From Lysobacter antibioticus (GTDB lineage: Bacteria > Pseudomonadota > Gammaproteobacteria > Xanthomonadales > Xanthomonadaceae), in assembly GCF_000731095.1 (NCBI RefSeq), contig NZ_JMTZ01000043.1, forward strand, positions 16,320 through 80,319: a DNA stretch of 64,000 bases, read 5' to 3'. Position numbers and translations under genes: made by a program. This document shows positions 30,379 to 40,176 of the stretch, in pieces. Under the pieces are notes generated by a model that did not search any database, was not told the origin of the DNA, and saw only the letters and a list, made by a program, of their open reading frames with translations. The stretch's first letter is position 1; each line of letters begins with the position of its first letter.

Positions 30379-32967
30379 ATGTCCCGTATTCGCCGTTGGC
30401 TGCGTTGGGCGCTCTATGCGTTCATCGGCGCAGTCCTGCTGGGCGCCATCGCGCTCGGCACCCTGTACTACCTGATCGTCCCCAAGCTTCCCGACGTCGA
30501 GACCCTGCGCACGGTCGAGCTGCAGGAGCCTATGTACGTCTATGCCCGCGACGGCCGCCTGATGGCGCTGTTCGGCGAGACCCGGCGCTACCCGATCGCC
30601 ATCGAGGACGTGCCCGAGCGGCTCAAGCAGGCGTTCATCGCGATCGAGGACGCCCGCTTCTACAAGCACCACGGCATCGACTACAAGGGCATCGGCCGGG
30701 CGATCTGGCTGCTGGCGACCACCGACGACAAGCGCGTCCCGGGCGGCTCGACCATCACCCAGCAGGTCGCGCGCCAGTTCTTCCTGAGCTCGGAATACAG
30801 CTACAAGCGCAAGCTCGGCGAGATGCTGCTGGCCATGCGCATGGAGCGCGAGCTCAGCAAGGACGAGATCTTCGAGCTGTACTTGAACAAGAGCTTCTTC
30901 GGCAACCGCGCCTACGGCGTCGGCGCCGCCGCCGAGTTCTACTACGGCAAGAAGATGAGCGAGCTCTCGCTCGACGAGATGGCCTCGCTGGCCGGCATCC
31001 CGAAGTTCCCGTCCAGCGGCAACCCGCTCAGCAATCCCGACCGCGCCAAGCTGCGCCGCGACTACATCCTCGACCGCATGGCCGAGCAGCGCTTCATCAG
31101 CGCCGACGAAGCCGCGCAGGCCAAGGCCGTGCCGATGCACGCCAGCCCGCACGAGCGCCCGGTCGAGGTCTACGCGCCCTACGTGGCCGAGATGGTGCGC
31201 CAGGAAATGATCGCCCGCTACGGCGCCGAGGCGCTGACCAAGGGCTATCACGTCACCACCACCATCGACCCGACTTTGCAGGTCGCCGCCGACAAGGCCG
31301 TGCGCGACGGGCTGTCGGTCTACGACCGCCGCCATGGCTGGCACGGGGTCGAGCAGCACTTCGATCTCGCCGCGGGCGAGGACGCCGCGACCGCGCGCCA
31401 GCGCCTGCGCGGCATCCCGGCCCAGGCCAATCTATTGCCGGCGGTCGTGCTCGGCAGCAGCGGCGGCCAGGCCAACGTCGTGCTCGGCGACGGCACCGAG
31501 CTGACCCTCACCGAGAAGCAGGGCTTCGGCGGCCGCAGCCCCGGCAGCCTGGTCAAGCGTGGCGACGTGGTGCGCATCCAGCGCACCGAGACCGTGACCG
31601 AACCGGTAGTCGCTCCGGCCGCTCAAACCGGCACCGCGGCGGCCGCACCGGTCGTACCGGCCGCGCCGGCCAAGCCGCCGGTGGTGAGCTACCGCCTCGA
31701 CCAACTGCCGCAGGCGCAGGCCGCGCTGGTGTCGCTGGAGCCGAGCAACGGCGCCTTGCGCGCGCTCTCCGGTGGCTACAGCTTCGCTGGCGCCAAGTTC
31801 AACCGCGCCACCCAGGCGCGCCGCCAGCCCGGCTCGAGCTTCAAGCCGTTCGTGTATGCGGCGGCATTCGAGCGCGGCTACAACCCGGCCTCGATCGTCC
31901 TCGACGCCCCGGTGGTGTTCAAGGACCGCCGCGGCCACCTGTGGCGCCCGCAGAACGACGGCGGCAATTTCGCCGGCCCGATGCGCGTGCGCGAAGCGAT
32001 GGTGCAGTCGCGCAACCTGGTCTCGGTGCGCCTGCTCGACGCCATGGGTGTCGACTTCGCCCGCAAGTACATCAGCCACTTCGGCTTCGACCCGGAGCAG
32101 TTGCCGCCCAACCTGTCGATGTCGCTCGGCACCGCCTCGCTGACGCCGCTGTCGGTCGCACGAGGCTATTCGGTGTTCGCCAACGGCGGTTTCCGCATCA
32201 CCCCGTGGTTCATCGACGAGGTCAAGGATCGCGCCGGCGCCGTGGTGTTCAAGGAAAAGCCGGCCACCGCCTGCCCCGAATGCGGCGGCCGCGGCGGCAC
32301 CTCGGTCGCGGTACCGGTCAGCACGGTCGTCGACGGTTTCGACCTGGGTCCCGCCGGCGGCACCGGCGACACGGCCAAGCCCGACCCGAAGAAGCCCGAT
32401 CCGAAGGCCAAGAAGGCCGAGGACAAGCCGGCCGCGCCGAAGAAGGAGCTGACTGCGGCCGAGAAGGCGAGCATGAACCTGGCGCCGCGCGCGATCGACG
32501 ACCGCATCGCCTACCAGATCGTTTCGATGCTGCGCGACGTGGTCAAGCGCGGCACCGGCACCGCGGCCAAGGTGCTCGGCCGCGAAGACGTCGGCGGCAA
32601 GACCGGTTCGACCAACGACCACCGCGACGCCTGGTTCTCCGGCTTCGGCGGCCCTTACGTCACCACGGTCTGGGTCGGCCGCGACAACTACAAGTCGCTG
32701 GGTTACCGCGAATACGGCGGTAAGGCCGCCCTGCCGATCTGGATCGACTACATGCGGGTGGCGCTGAAGGATCAGCCGCTCGCCGTCAACGAACCGCCGC
32801 AGGGCATGGTCAAGGTCTCCGTCGCCGGCAACGGCGCACTGATTCCCGACGGCGCCGGCGGCGTGATCGAGTGGGTCAAGGCCGAAGACCTCGAGCGCAT
32901 GCAAACCTATACCGATTACGGCAACGAAGAATCGGCGCCGTCGGAAGAGTCCTACGACATCTTCTGA
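30379..32967 (+). CDS. mrcA: Penicillin-binding protein 1A (class A, bifunctional)
   Basis: 862 residues from the ATG at 30379. A cytoplasmic basic start and one membrane helix (residues 11-34) anchor it. The GT51 glycosyltransferase domain carries the catalytic Glu in [15 protein letters not shown] (near residue 90), with [16 protein letters not shown] and [20 protein letters not shown]. The transpeptidase domain has SSFK near residue 485, and KTGST near residue 740. A Lys/Pro/Asp-rich insert ([20 protein letters not shown]) sits within it. The enzyme polymerises and cross-links peptidoglycan. Its divergence from pilM is conserved in many gammaproteobacteria. Confidence 0.97.
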   Translation: MSRIRRWLRWALYAFIGAVLLGAIALGTLYYLIVPKLPDVETLRTVELQEPMYVYARDGRLMALFGETRRYPIAIEDVPERLKQAFIAIEDARFYKHHGIDYKGIGRAIWLLATTDDKRVPGGSTITQQVARQFFLSSEYSYKRKLGEMLLAMRMERELSKDEIFELYLNKSFFGNRAYGVGAAAEFYYGKKMSELSLDEMASLAGIPKFPSSGNPLSNPDRAKLRRDYILDRMAEQRFISADEAAQAKAVPMHASPHERPVEVYAPYVAEMVRQEMIARYGAEALTKGYHVTTTIDPTLQVAADKAVRDGLSVYDRRHGWHGVEQHFDLAAGEDAATARQRLRGIPAQANLLPAVVLGSSGGQANVVLGDGTELTLTEKQGFGGRSPGSLVKRGDVVRIQRTETVTEPVVAPAAQTGTAAAAPVVPAAPAKPPVVSYRLDQLPQAQAALVSLEPSNGALRALSGGYSFAGAKFNRATQARRQPGSSFKPFVYAAAFERGYNPASIVLDAPVVFKDRRGHLWRPQNDGGNFAGPMRVREAMVQSRNLVSVRLLDAMGVDFARKYISHFGFDPEQLPPNLSMSLGTASLTPLSVARGYSVFANGGFRITPWFIDEVKDRAGAVVFKEKPATACPECGGRGGTSVAVPVSTVVDGFDLGPAGGTGDTAKPDPKKPDPKAKKAEDKPAAPKKELTAAEKASMNLAPRAIDDRIAYQIVSMLRDVVKRGTGTAAKVLGREDVGGKTGSTNDHRDAWFSGFGGPYVTTVWVGRDNYKSLGYREYGGKAALPIWIDYMRVALKDQPLAVNEPPQGMVKVSVAGNGALIPDGAGGVIEWVKAEDLERMQTYTDYGNEESAPSEESYDIF

Positions 32968-32994
32968 TCGCCTGTCCCAGGCAAGGCCCCGGCC

Positions 32995-33021
32995 AAGGCC
33001 GCACGCAGCGCGTGCGGCCTT
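32995..33021 (+). terminator. Intrinsic terminator of mrcA
   Basis: A 12-bp perfect stem, AAGGCCGCACGC/GCGTGCGGCCTT with loop AGC, followed by TTCTTT, lies 27 nt after the mrcA stop. Confidence 0.9.
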
Positions 33022-33248
33022 TTCTTTGCGCCATCGCGCGGCTCGGATCGTCCGCGCCTGGCCTGGCGTCTTGCCCGGTCGCGTTTGCCAGGTCGTATCT
33101 TGCTGAATCAGGCGCCTCGCACCCTGCCGCGGCGACGGCGGGCCGCATGGACATTGCCCTGACCGACGAACGTGCTAGGTTTGGTCATGCCAGCCCTACC
33201 CGGCCGCGGCGAGCGCCCTCGCCGTGACGTGCCAGCCCGGAGGTCGAG

Positions 33249-33902
33249 ATGCACCAGGCCCGACAGCACGCACATCAGCATGCGCAGACCCGCATTCGCG
33301 AACGTCGCCATCGCCTCGCCCACGAAGCGGCCCGCCTGATCGCCGAGAGCGGCATCCGCGACTACCACCAGGCCAAGCTCAAGGCCGCCGAACGCCTGGG
33401 CATCTTCGACGACGCTTCGCTGCCGCGTAACCGCGAGATCGAGGACGCCTTGCGCGAGTACCAGCGCCTGTTCCAACGCGACAACCTCAACGGCCTGCGC
33501 CAACGCCGCGAGGCTGCGCTGCGCGCGCTCGAGTTCTTCGCCGAATTCGAGCCGCGCCTGGTCGGACCGGTGCTGGACGGCACCGCCGACGCACGCAGCC
33601 CGGTCGCCCTGCACCTGTACAGCGACGATCCCGAAGCCGTGTCGATGTTCCTGGATCACCATCTGATCCCGGCCGAAGCCCGCGAACGCCGCCTGCGCCT
33701 GGACCGCGAACGCAGCGAAGACTTCCCGGTGTGGATGTTCGGTGCCGAGGACCTGACCTTCGACTTGACCGTGCTGCCGCTCGACGTGCTGCGCCAGGCG
33801 CCGTTGTCGAACGTCGACGAGAAACCGATGAAACGCGCCTCGGCGGCGCAATTGCGGCAGTTGCTGGCCGACGAGGAAATTTCCGAGTTCGAGCGAGGAT
33901 AA
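33249..33902 (+). CDS. Uncharacterised nucleotidyltransferase-like protein
   Basis: 217 residues from an ATG with GGAGG 5 nt upstream. The His/Arg/Gln-rich N-terminus (MHQARQHAHQHAQTRIRERR) is helical. The centre, EPRLVGPVLDGTADARSPVALHLYSDDPEAVSMFL, resembles the fold start of minimal nucleotidyltransferases (a GxxLxGTA-like turn), but I do not see a full GS...DxD catalytic set. Proteins of this kind occur as orphan genes in Xanthomonas-group and Pseudomonas genomes. Cytoplasmic, probably monocistronic. Function unknown. Confidence 0.6.
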   Translation: MHQARQHAHQHAQTRIRERRHRLAHEAARLIAESGIRDYHQAKLKAAERLGIFDDASLPRNREIEDALREYQRLFQRDNLNGLRQRREAALRALEFFAEFEPRLVGPVLDGTADARSPVALHLYSDDPEAVSMFLDHHLIPAEARERRLRLDRERSEDFPVWMFGAEDLTFDLTVLPLDVLRQAPLSNVDEKPMKRASAAQLRQLLADEEISEFERG

Positions 33903-34023
33903 CGCGCCGTAGCGCGGCTGCCGTTGCGGGCAGAACCCTCCGGCTCGCCTCGGCCCACAGAACGCCCGACCCGGCGGCCCGGTCATCGCCGCGCGCCTGA
34001 ACGCCCTCGCGACGCTACCTAGC

Positions 34024-34118
34024 CGTCATCCCCGCGAAGGCGGGGATCCGGAGACTTCAGAGCCACGTCGCGACCGAGCCCCAGGGGCCACGCCTTCGCG
34101 GGATAGCGGCACGAGATG
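34024..34118 (+). repeat. Dispersed inverted-repeat element (CGTCATCCCCGCGAAGGCGGGG)
   Basis: The left end CGTCATCCCCGC-GAAG-GCGGGGATCC forms a hairpin (34030-34045). The other end, GCCTTCGCGGGATAGCGGC (about 34091-34109), is a diverged inverted copy. This two-ended architecture is typical of a small intergenic repeat common in Xanthomonas-group genomes. It fills most of the 313-bp gap 33903-34215. Confidence 0.7.
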
Positions 34119-34215
34119 AGCCAAGCGCCATGCGGCCGTGTGCGCATCAAACGAATACGATCCAACGAATACGAAACCGTATCAGCCCGACAAAACCGTT
34201 CGAAGGACCGAACCC

Positions 34216-35172
34216 ATGCGAGACCACCCCCGACGCGGCCCCGCAGCGATGCAAGTCATCGCGTCCGGCATTCGCCTGCTCTTCGGCGGATTGATCCTGT
34301 CGGCCGTGTCGTTCGTCGCAGCAGCGACGCCGCCGGCGCAACGCACCGCATCGAACACAAGCACACCGACCGAACCGAACACCGTCGCCGGTTTGGTCGC
34401 CCGCTTGCGTACGCAGGCCGCGGCATCGCAATCCAGCCCCGCCGTGCGCGCCGACTACGACGCCCTGCGCGCCGCCCAGAGCTTGAGTGCCGCACAACTG
34501 CCCTACGCCGACTACGCCTATCTGCGCCTGCTGTTCGAAGCCACTCGCGACGGCGGTTACTGGAACCTGCATTGGGCGATCACCGATCGCGAACCCAATT
34601 CGGACGCGATCTGGGCCCAATGGCGCGCCCGGCGCAGCGCGACCCCGACCGGCATCACCGCCACCGCCGAATGCGACGAGCTGTCCGCGCTGTACGCCTT
34701 CCTCGCCCGCCGCGGTGGCGTGCGCAATGTCGGCCTGTTCTGGCCGACGGCGAACCACACCGTCGCGGTCTGGCGCATTCCCACGACGCCAGGCGAAACC
34801 CGCATCGTGGTTCCGACCACGCAGATTTTCCTGAGCCAGTACGACAGCTTCGGCACCCGCGGCTTCGACCCGTGGAAGCAGGCGACAATCTACGAATACG
34901 GCCGTCGCGACATCGTCGACGATGCGCGCCTGCCGCAAGCGCTGATCGGCTTCTTTCTGGCCCAGAACGACAAATACGTCCGCGCCTCCGGCCTGAGCCT
35001 GCAGCGCATGCGGCAACTGCGCGACGGCGTGCTCGACGGCAGCCTCAGTGCCGACCAGGCCATGCGCCAGGCGCAAGCGCAACGCGAACGCATCGCGCCC
35101 GGCGCCGCCGACGACCGCAGCGCATATGCGCATTTCATCCGCGACCTGCAAGCGGCCGCAAAGACTCCATAG
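34216..35172 (+). CDS. Exported protein, possibly transglutaminase-like fold
   Basis: 318 residues from the ATG at 34216, chosen for GAAGGA 8 nt upstream; another ATG at 34249 (MQVIASGIR) would also give a signal peptide. A hydrophobic segment (LLFGGLILSAVSFVAAA) suggests export. The stretch TAECDELSALYAFLARRGGVRNVGLFWPTANHTVAVWRI has a Cys at the start of a helix and a His in a later strand, as in transglutaminase/papain-like Cys-His pairs. A matching third residue may be the Asp in FGTRGFDPWKQ. The assignment is tentative. Neighbours are also small exported proteins of unknown role. Confidence 0.55.
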   Translation: MRDHPRRGPAAMQVIASGIRLLFGGLILSAVSFVAAATPPAQRTASNTSTPTEPNTVAGLVARLRTQAAASQSSPAVRADYDALRAAQSLSAAQLPYADYAYLRLLFEATRDGGYWNLHWAITDREPNSDAIWAQWRARRSATPTGITATAECDELSALYAFLARRGGVRNVGLFWPTANHTVAVWRIPTTPGETRIVVPTTQIFLSQYDSFGTRGFDPWKQATIYEYGRRDIVDDARLPQALIGFFLAQNDKYVRASGLSLQRMRQLRDGVLDGSLSADQAMRQAQAQRERIAPGAADDRSAYAHFIRDLQAAAKTP

Positions 35173-35250
35173 CGACGACCGCCGGCCCCACCCCGCCGCT
35201 GCCGTAACGCGTATAAATCCGCATCGATCCTTAGCAGGAAGCGCCCTACC

Positions 35251-36261
35251 ATGACCCATCGCCTCGGCCGTCCGTGCTTGTCTGCCATGGCGGTCGCGCT
35301 GTGTTCGCTGGGCGTGGTATCGGCCGCATTCGCGCAACAGCCTCCCGCTGCCGGCGCGCGTCAACTGCAACTCGAAGCGCGCCTGCAAGCCGAGCCTTAT
35401 CGCTGGGAGCTGGCCGACGGAACCGTCCTCGTCCAAGGCCTGGCCGACGACTCCGCGCGAGTGACAGTGACCGAGCAGGCCGGCCAGGAGCACTACGCTC
35501 TGGAAATGCTCTGGGGCCGGTTCCCGGTCAAGGTCGCCGCCGCCTGTTGGCTGCTGCCGCCGGCGCGGTTCGAGGCCTGCGCCGAAATCGGGCGGCGCGA
35601 GGACACCCGGGCGCAGAAAGAACAGAGCGCCGAAGAGGAACGCAAGGAACGCGAACGCAAGCGCCGGTTGGCCGCGCGCACGGCCTGGATACGCCCGGCG
35701 ATGAGCCCGAAGCGCGTCGTCTCGATCCTCACCAAGGCGATGCGCGACCAGCAGGCGTGGATGCGCACGCCCGCCGCGCGCCTGGTCGCCGACAACTTCG
35801 CCTGCGATGCCGGCAATGCGGGGCTTCCGAAAATCACCGCCGCTGCGCGGGAAAAATACGCCCAGGCCCGTAGCATCGGTGCGTACGCCGCCGAGGGCGA
35901 GCCCTTGCTGATCGAAGCCGCCGAGTTGGGCAACTGGCGCGCGGTCGCGACCCTGTTCAACGTGGCGATGCATGGCGAAGACTGGGAATCGGCCCAGCCA
36001 TTGGTCGCCTGGCTGCTGCAACGCGGCGCGCCGGCCGGCTACAACAAGCTCGCCGAGCTGCACGGCACCATCGCCAGCTACGAAGACGGCCAAGCCTCGT
36101 CCACCGAGCGGGATCTGGCCAGGGCGCTGCGTTGGCGCGCCGCGCAAGCCGGCGACCCAGGCGCGCAACGCGATATGGCCGACTATTTCGAGGAACGCGA
36201 TCCGCAACTGTCCGAGCGGCTGACGCACTGCGCGCTGGAACGCTTTCCCGACCTCAAATAA
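35251..36261 (+). CDS. Exported protein of unknown function with Sel1/TPR-like C-terminus
   Basis: 336 residues. The signal peptide ends SAAFAQQ. A beta-rich domain with two Cys (AACWLLPPARFEACAE) follows, then a highly charged helix (QKEQSAEEERKERERKRRL, about residues 127-146). The C-terminal third is helical with Sel1-like units (ERDLARALRWRAAQAGDPGAQ), but the repeats are too degenerate to be sure. AGGA lies 11 nt before the start. Separated from the preceding exported gene by 78 nt, so they may be co-transcribed. No function can be given. Confidence 0.6.
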   Translation: MTHRLGRPCLSAMAVALCSLGVVSAAFAQQPPAAGARQLQLEARLQAEPYRWELADGTVLVQGLADDSARVTVTEQAGQEHYALEMLWGRFPVKVAAACWLLPPARFEACAEIGRREDTRAQKEQSAEEERKERERKRRLAARTAWIRPAMSPKRVVSILTKAMRDQQAWMRTPAARLVADNFACDAGNAGLPKITAAAREKYAQARSIGAYAAEGEPLLIEAAELGNWRAVATLFNVAMHGEDWESAQPLVAWLLQRGAPAGYNKLAELHGTIASYEDGQASSTERDLARALRWRAAQAGDPGAQRDMADYFEERDPQLSERLTHCALERFPDLK

Positions 36262-36412
36262 GCGTACGCCGCGCAACGCCCTCCGGACTCCACGGCAGCC
36301 CCTCGTCCGGCCGAGCCGAGGTTTCCGTGAAACTTGCCCGATGACGAACGAGACGCCGCCACGGACCAACGGCACAATGACGATTCTTTACGCAGCCACC
36401 CAAGGAAGCATC

Positions 36413-36787
36413 ATGCGATTTCATGGAACTCTACTGCTGTGCCTGGCGACGCTTTCGTCGGCCGCCCTCGCCGCCGACAAACCGGCGATCAGCCTGTCCA
36501 AGCTCTACCAAAGCTACGAAGAGGCCGGCCACAGCGCGCTGTCGATGCCCGAGTACGATCAGGCCGTACGCTTCACCGCGGTGGTGCTGGAACAGAGCAC
36601 CTCGATGGCCGACACCTCGCTCACCTCCGCGACCGACGCCGACGGCGAGGTCGAATACGCGCGCCTGACCGGCGAGGACGGAAAGCTGGCCGCGTTGCCG
36701 CCCGGCACGGCCTTCACTGCCACCTGCACGGTCGGCTTCACGTCCGGCACCGAGTACCTGAATCTGACCGATTGCGTCATCGAGTAA
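36413..36787 (+). CDS. Small exported protein, OB-fold (tRNA_anti-like) type
   Basis: 124 residues from the ATG at 36413, with AAGGA 6 nt upstream; the frame extends further up without a ribosome site. The signal peptide ends AALAADK. The pattern AVRFTAVVLEQSTS ... FTATCTVG ... YLNLTDCVIE matches small periplasmic proteins with the OB-fold tRNA_anti-like domain, in which a strand ends in the LxDC motif. These are common orphan genes of unknown role. Confidence 0.65.
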   Translation: MRFHGTLLLCLATLSSAALAADKPAISLSKLYQSYEEAGHSALSMPEYDQAVRFTAVVLEQSTSMADTSLTSATDADGEVEYARLTGEDGKLAALPPGTAFTATCTVGFTSGTEYLNLTDCVIE

Positions 36788-36840
36788 GGCGCCGCGCCAC
36801 AACGGCGCCGCCTCGGCGATGCCGTTGCCGAAGCGCAAAC

Positions 36841-36870
36841 GAAAACGCCCCGCCGAAGCGGGGCGTTTTC
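36841..36870. terminator. Bidirectional terminator between the OB-fold gene and gltA
   Basis: A 13-bp perfect stem, GAAAACGCCCCGC/GCGGGGCGTTTTC with loop CGAA, sits between the two convergent genes. T runs are available in both directions. Confidence 0.9.
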
Positions 36871-36892
36871 GCATCCGGGATGCGGACGCGGA

Positions 36893-38200
36893 TCAGCGCT
36901 GGTCGGCGCCGACGTAGTCGCGCGTCGCGTGACCGGTGTAGATCTGGCGCGGACGGCCGATCTTGTTCTCGGGGTCGTTCTGCTGTTCCAGCCAGTGCGA
37001 GACCCAGCCGGCGGTGCGCGCGATCGCGAACATGACCGTGAACATCTCGACCGGAATGCCGAGCGCCTTGTAGATGATGCCCGAGTAGAAATCGACGTTC
37101 GGGTAGAGCTTGCGCTGGACGAAGTACTCGTCCTTGAGCGCGGCTTCTTCGAGCTTCATCGCCACTTCGAGCAGCGGATCGTTGACGCCGAGCTCGCCGA
37201 GCACGTCGTGGGTCATCTTGCGGACCAGCGCGGCGCGCGGATCGTAGTTCTTGTAGACGCGGTGGCCGAAGCCCATCAGGCGGAAGCCCGACTCCTTGTC
37301 CTTGGCCTTGTCGATCGCACCCTTGACGTTCTCGGGGCGGCCGATCTCGTTGAGCATCTTGAGCACGGCCTCGTTGGCGCCGCCGTGCGCCGGTCCCCAC
37401 AACGCGGCGACGCCGGAAGCGACGCTGACGTAGGGGTTGGCGCCGGTCGAACCGACCAGGCGCACGGTCGAGGTCGACGCGTTCTGCTCGTGATCGGCGT
37501 GCAGGATGAACAGCAGGTCCATCGCCTTGGCGGCGACCGGGTTGAGCTCCAGCGGCTCGCTCGGCACTTCGAACAGCATGTGCAGGAAGCGCGTGGTGTA
37601 GTCGAGGCTGTTCTTCGGATAGCGGATCGGCCAGCCGATCGAATAACGATGGCAGGCGGCGGCGATCGTCGGCACCTTGGCGATCAGGCGGATCGCGGCC
37701 AGGCGGCGCTGTTCCGGATCTTCCAGGTCGAGTTCGTTGTGGTAGAAGCTCGCCATCGAGCCGAGCATGCCGACCAGCATCGCCATCGGATGGGCGTCGT
37801 GGCGGAAGCCGTACAGGAAGGTACGAAACGCTTCGTGCATCATCGTGTGATGCGTGACTTCGTGCTCGAACTTGCTGAACTCGCCGGCGGTCGGCAGTTC
37901 GCCGTTCATCAGCAGATAGGCGACTTCGAGGAAGTTCGACTTCTCGGCGAGCTGTTCGATCGGGTAGCCGCGGTACAGCAGCACGCCCTCATCGCCGTCG
38001 ATGTAGGTGATCGCCGACTTGCAGCTGGCGGTCGCGGTGAAGCCGGGGTCGTAGGTGAACATCCCGGTTTCTTTCGGCAGCTTGGCGATGTCGACGCAGG
38101 AAGCGCCCAACACCGGGTGCTGCACCGGCAAGATCACGCTCTTGTCGCCGGCGGTCAGGGTGACCTGATCGAGGCCAGCTTTTTTGGAATCATCGGACAC
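36893..38200 (-). CDS. gltA: Citrate synthase (type II, hexameric form)
   Basis: 435 residues from a GTG at 38200, preceded by GAGGAG 6 nt upstream; no ATG fits. It condenses acetyl-CoA and oxaloacetate in the citric acid cycle. Catalytic blocks are visible: [19 protein letters not shown] (His), [15 protein letters not shown] (His) and the Asp in [12 protein letters not shown]. The N-terminal [23 protein letters not shown] region is typical of the NADH-regulated Gram-negative form. Cytoplasmic, monocistronic. Confidence 0.98.
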   Translation of the reverse strand: MSDDSKKAGLDQVTLTAGDKSVILPVQHPVLGASCVDIAKLPKETGMFTYDPGFTATASCKSAITYIDGDEGVLLYRGYPIEQLAEKSNFLEVAYLLMNGELPTAGEFSKFEHEVTHHTMMHEAFRTFLYGFRHDAHPMAMLVGMLGSMASFYHNELDLEDPEQRRLAAIRLIAKVPTIAAACHRYSIGWPIRYPKNSLDYTTRFLHMLFEVPSEPLELNPVAAKAMDLLFILHADHEQNASTSTVRLVGSTGANPYVSVASGVAALWGPAHGGANEAVLKMLNEIGRPENVKGAIDKAKDKESGFRLMGFGHRVYKNYDPRAALVRKMTHDVLGELGVNDPLLEVAMKLEEAALKDEYFVQRKLYPNVDFYSGIIYKALGIPVEMFTVMFAIARTAGWVSHWLEQQNDPENKIGRPRQIYTGHATRDYVGADQR

Positions 38201-38280
38201 GAAACACTCCTCAATCTGCCTGCCGCAGGGAAGGCCGCGGCAGGAGGGGGACGGGGGTCGCATTTGAACTGCGATGCTGA

Positions 38281-38308
38281 ATTATCGCACAACGCTTCTT
38301 GAGCCCAA
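38281..38308 (-). promoter_or_regulatory. Candidate gltA promoter
   Basis: Minus strand: TTGGGC (38303-38308), a 16-nt spacer and GATAAT (38281-38286), giving a leader of about 70 nt. The -10 is good and the -35 weak. The rest of the 408-bp stretch 38201-38608 has no gene that I can support. Confidence 0.5.
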
Positions 38309-38608
38309 GCTCGGACTTTGGTCGGGAGGGGCGCATGGCGGCCACGCAGCGTTTCATCGCCGAGGCCGGTTTTCGGCCCTGAGGCAGGCCCCGGAAGGCC
38401 TCGCGCCGGCGCACGCGGGCGGGCTTGTCGCGGCTTGGCGGAAAGCCTGTCGCGAGGCGGTCGCCGGCTCGAACCAGCGCGCGACGAAGGTGTCCCGGGG
38501 CGGGACGAGCACCGCGGCCCGGCAGCTGCTAAACACCGCCAGGACGCGGCAGCGCGAACCGTCGCGGTTGCACCGTCGTTCACCGGAACCTATGACGACG
38601 CAAACGCA

Positions 38609-38634
38609 AACGGCCGCCCTTTCGGGCAGCCGTT
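38609..38634 (-). terminator. Intrinsic terminator of rpmE2
   Basis: Stem AACGGCTGCCC/GGGCGGCCGTT on the minus strand, with one G-T pair and loop GAAA, followed by TTGCGTTTGCG. It starts 24 nt after the stop. The same GGCCGTTTGCGTTTGCG tail follows ridA. Confidence 0.75.
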
Positions 38635-38658
38635 GTGCGCACAGCGATTGCGACGCGA

Positions 38659-38901
38659 TTACTTCTGCGCGTAACGCTTGCGGAACTTGTCGACGCGACC
38701 GCTGGTGTCCATGATCTTGTGCTTGCCCGTATAGAACGGGTGCGACGCCGACGAGATGTCGACCTTGATCAGCGGATACTCGGTGCCGTCGAGCTTGATC
38801 GTTTCCTTGCTCGACAGGGTCGAACGGGTCAGGATCTGGAAGTCGGTGGTGACGTCCTGGAACACGACGTTACGGTATTCGGGATGGATGCCTGCCTTCA
38901 T
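38659..38901 (-). CDS. rpmE2: 50S ribosomal protein L31, type B
   Basis: 80 residues from the ATG at 38901 ([14 protein letters not shown]). It has the L31 signature [25 protein letters not shown]. The zinc-binding cysteines of type A L31 are absent, so this is the zinc-independent type B form, which in many bacteria replaces L31A when zinc is scarce. No Zur box was recognised upstream. The 324-bp stretch 38902-39225 upstream holds no gene. Confidence 0.96.
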   Translation of the reverse strand: MKAGIHPEYRNVVFQDVTTDFQILTRSTLSSKETIKLDGTEYPLIKVDISSASHPFYTGKHKIMDTSGRVDKFRKRYAQK

Positions 38902-39225
38902 GGCACTCAACCTTAGGTATGCGGGAAAGTCGGGCAGTATAGCGGCCGGATTGGGGGGCGTGCAAGTCCATTTGGCCGGAAAAACCAATCGGCGGCGGCG
39001 AGGCTGAATGAGGCGGGGGGGGGCTGGACCTACCCTGCTTCCTGCCTGATTCGGCGGCACCTGGCCGGCGATCGCGGGCGAGGCTTGGGGCGTCGCCCGC
39101 TGGTGGCCCCTGCTTCCCGGCTTGCGCCGGGCTGGGGCGGTGGAGATGAGCTTTCGCGTTCCTCCTCCGCTGGTTACGACGCCCGGGAGATGACCTTCCG
39201 CGCTCCTGCTGCTTTCGCCGTACGC

Positions 39226-40176
39226 CTACTCTCCTCTGCGAGGGTGTGCGGCCAGTGCCTTCTGAATCAGGGTTTCGAAGCGCTGGTGATCATATTTCAT
39301 GAGAATCGCGACTTTGTCGGGGCGGCCTTCCTGGCGACGCCAGTCGACCACGGTCGCGCCGCGGCTGTGGGTGCCTTCAAGTTCGATCGAGACCGGCCGC
39401 GATTGCACGTCCTGGGCGCCGTCGGGTTCGAGCGCGAACGCCATCGCCAGGGCGTCGGCGGCATGCCAATGATCGCCGCGACGGTCGATCGACCACATCC
39501 GCGTCTTCTCGGAAATGCGCTCGTAGAACTTGCCGCGCGCCGAATCGGTCTGGAACCAGGTGAGCACGCGTTCGTGATGCAGGCCGTGGGCAATCACCGC
39601 CTCCCAGTCGGCCAGGTCGATGTGTTCGAAGGCTTCGAACACGATGTGCGCGGCTTCCGGATCGAAGTAGATGTTGAACTCCGCCGCCGGGGTAATGTTG
39701 CCCTGGCAGGTCACCGCGCCGCCCATCACCACCAGGCGCGCGATGCGCTGCGGCAGGGTCGGATCGAGCTTGAGCGCCAGCGCGACGTTGGTCAGCGGCC
39801 CCAACGCCACCAGCAACAGCTTGCCGGCGTGTTCGTGCGACAGGCGGATGATCGCGAGCGCGGCGTGTTCGGCTTCGACCTGGCGCTGGGCGGCTTCGTA
39901 GCCGACGTCGCCGAAACCGTCCTGGCCGTGCACATAGCCCGCGTCCGGCGAGGGATGCAGCAAGGGCGCATCGGCGCCGGCGAACACCGGCACGTCGACG
40001 CCGGCCACTTCGCACAACTTGAGCGCGTTGGCGACGGTGTGCTTGAGGCCGACGTTGCCGGCGGCGATGGTCAGCCCGACCAGTTCGTGGCGCGGATCGT
40101 TGAACGCCATCAGCAGCGCCAGCGCGTCGTCCACGCCGGGGTCGGTATCGATAAGCAGGGGAATGCGATCAGTCAT
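39226..40176 (-). CDS. Inosine/uridine-preferring nucleoside hydrolase
   Basis: 316 residues from the ATG at 40176, which overlaps the DUF4166 stop as ATGA. The calcium-binding motif DTDPGVDDALALL is at the N-terminus, with AAGNVGLKHT and VVMGGAVTCQGNITPAAEFNIYFDPEAA, typical of the family. The C-terminal HAADALAMAFAL carries the last Asp ligand. The enzyme splits ribonucleosides into base and ribose for salvage. Cytoplasmic; operon with DUF4166. Confidence 0.94.
   Translation of the reverse strand: MTDRIPLLIDTDPGVDDALALLMAFNDPRHELVGLTIAAGNVGLKHTVANALKLCEVAGVDVPVFAGADAPLLHPSPDAGYVHGQDGFGDVGYEAAQRQVEAEHAALAIIRLSHEHAGKLLLVALGPLTNVALALKLDPTLPQRIARLVVMGGAVTCQGNITPAAEFNIYFDPEAAHIVFEAFEHIDLADWEAVIAHGLHHERVLTWFQTDSARGKFYERISEKTRMWSIDRRGDHWHAADALAMAFALEPDGAQDVQSRPVSIELEGTHSRGATVVDWRRQEGRPDKVAILMKYDHQRFETLIQKALAAHPRRGE

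Noticed and set aside
38155..38583. A 142-residue minus-strand frame upstream of gltA
   Set aside because: It overlaps the gltA start and promoter, and has Arg/Pro-rich shadow composition.
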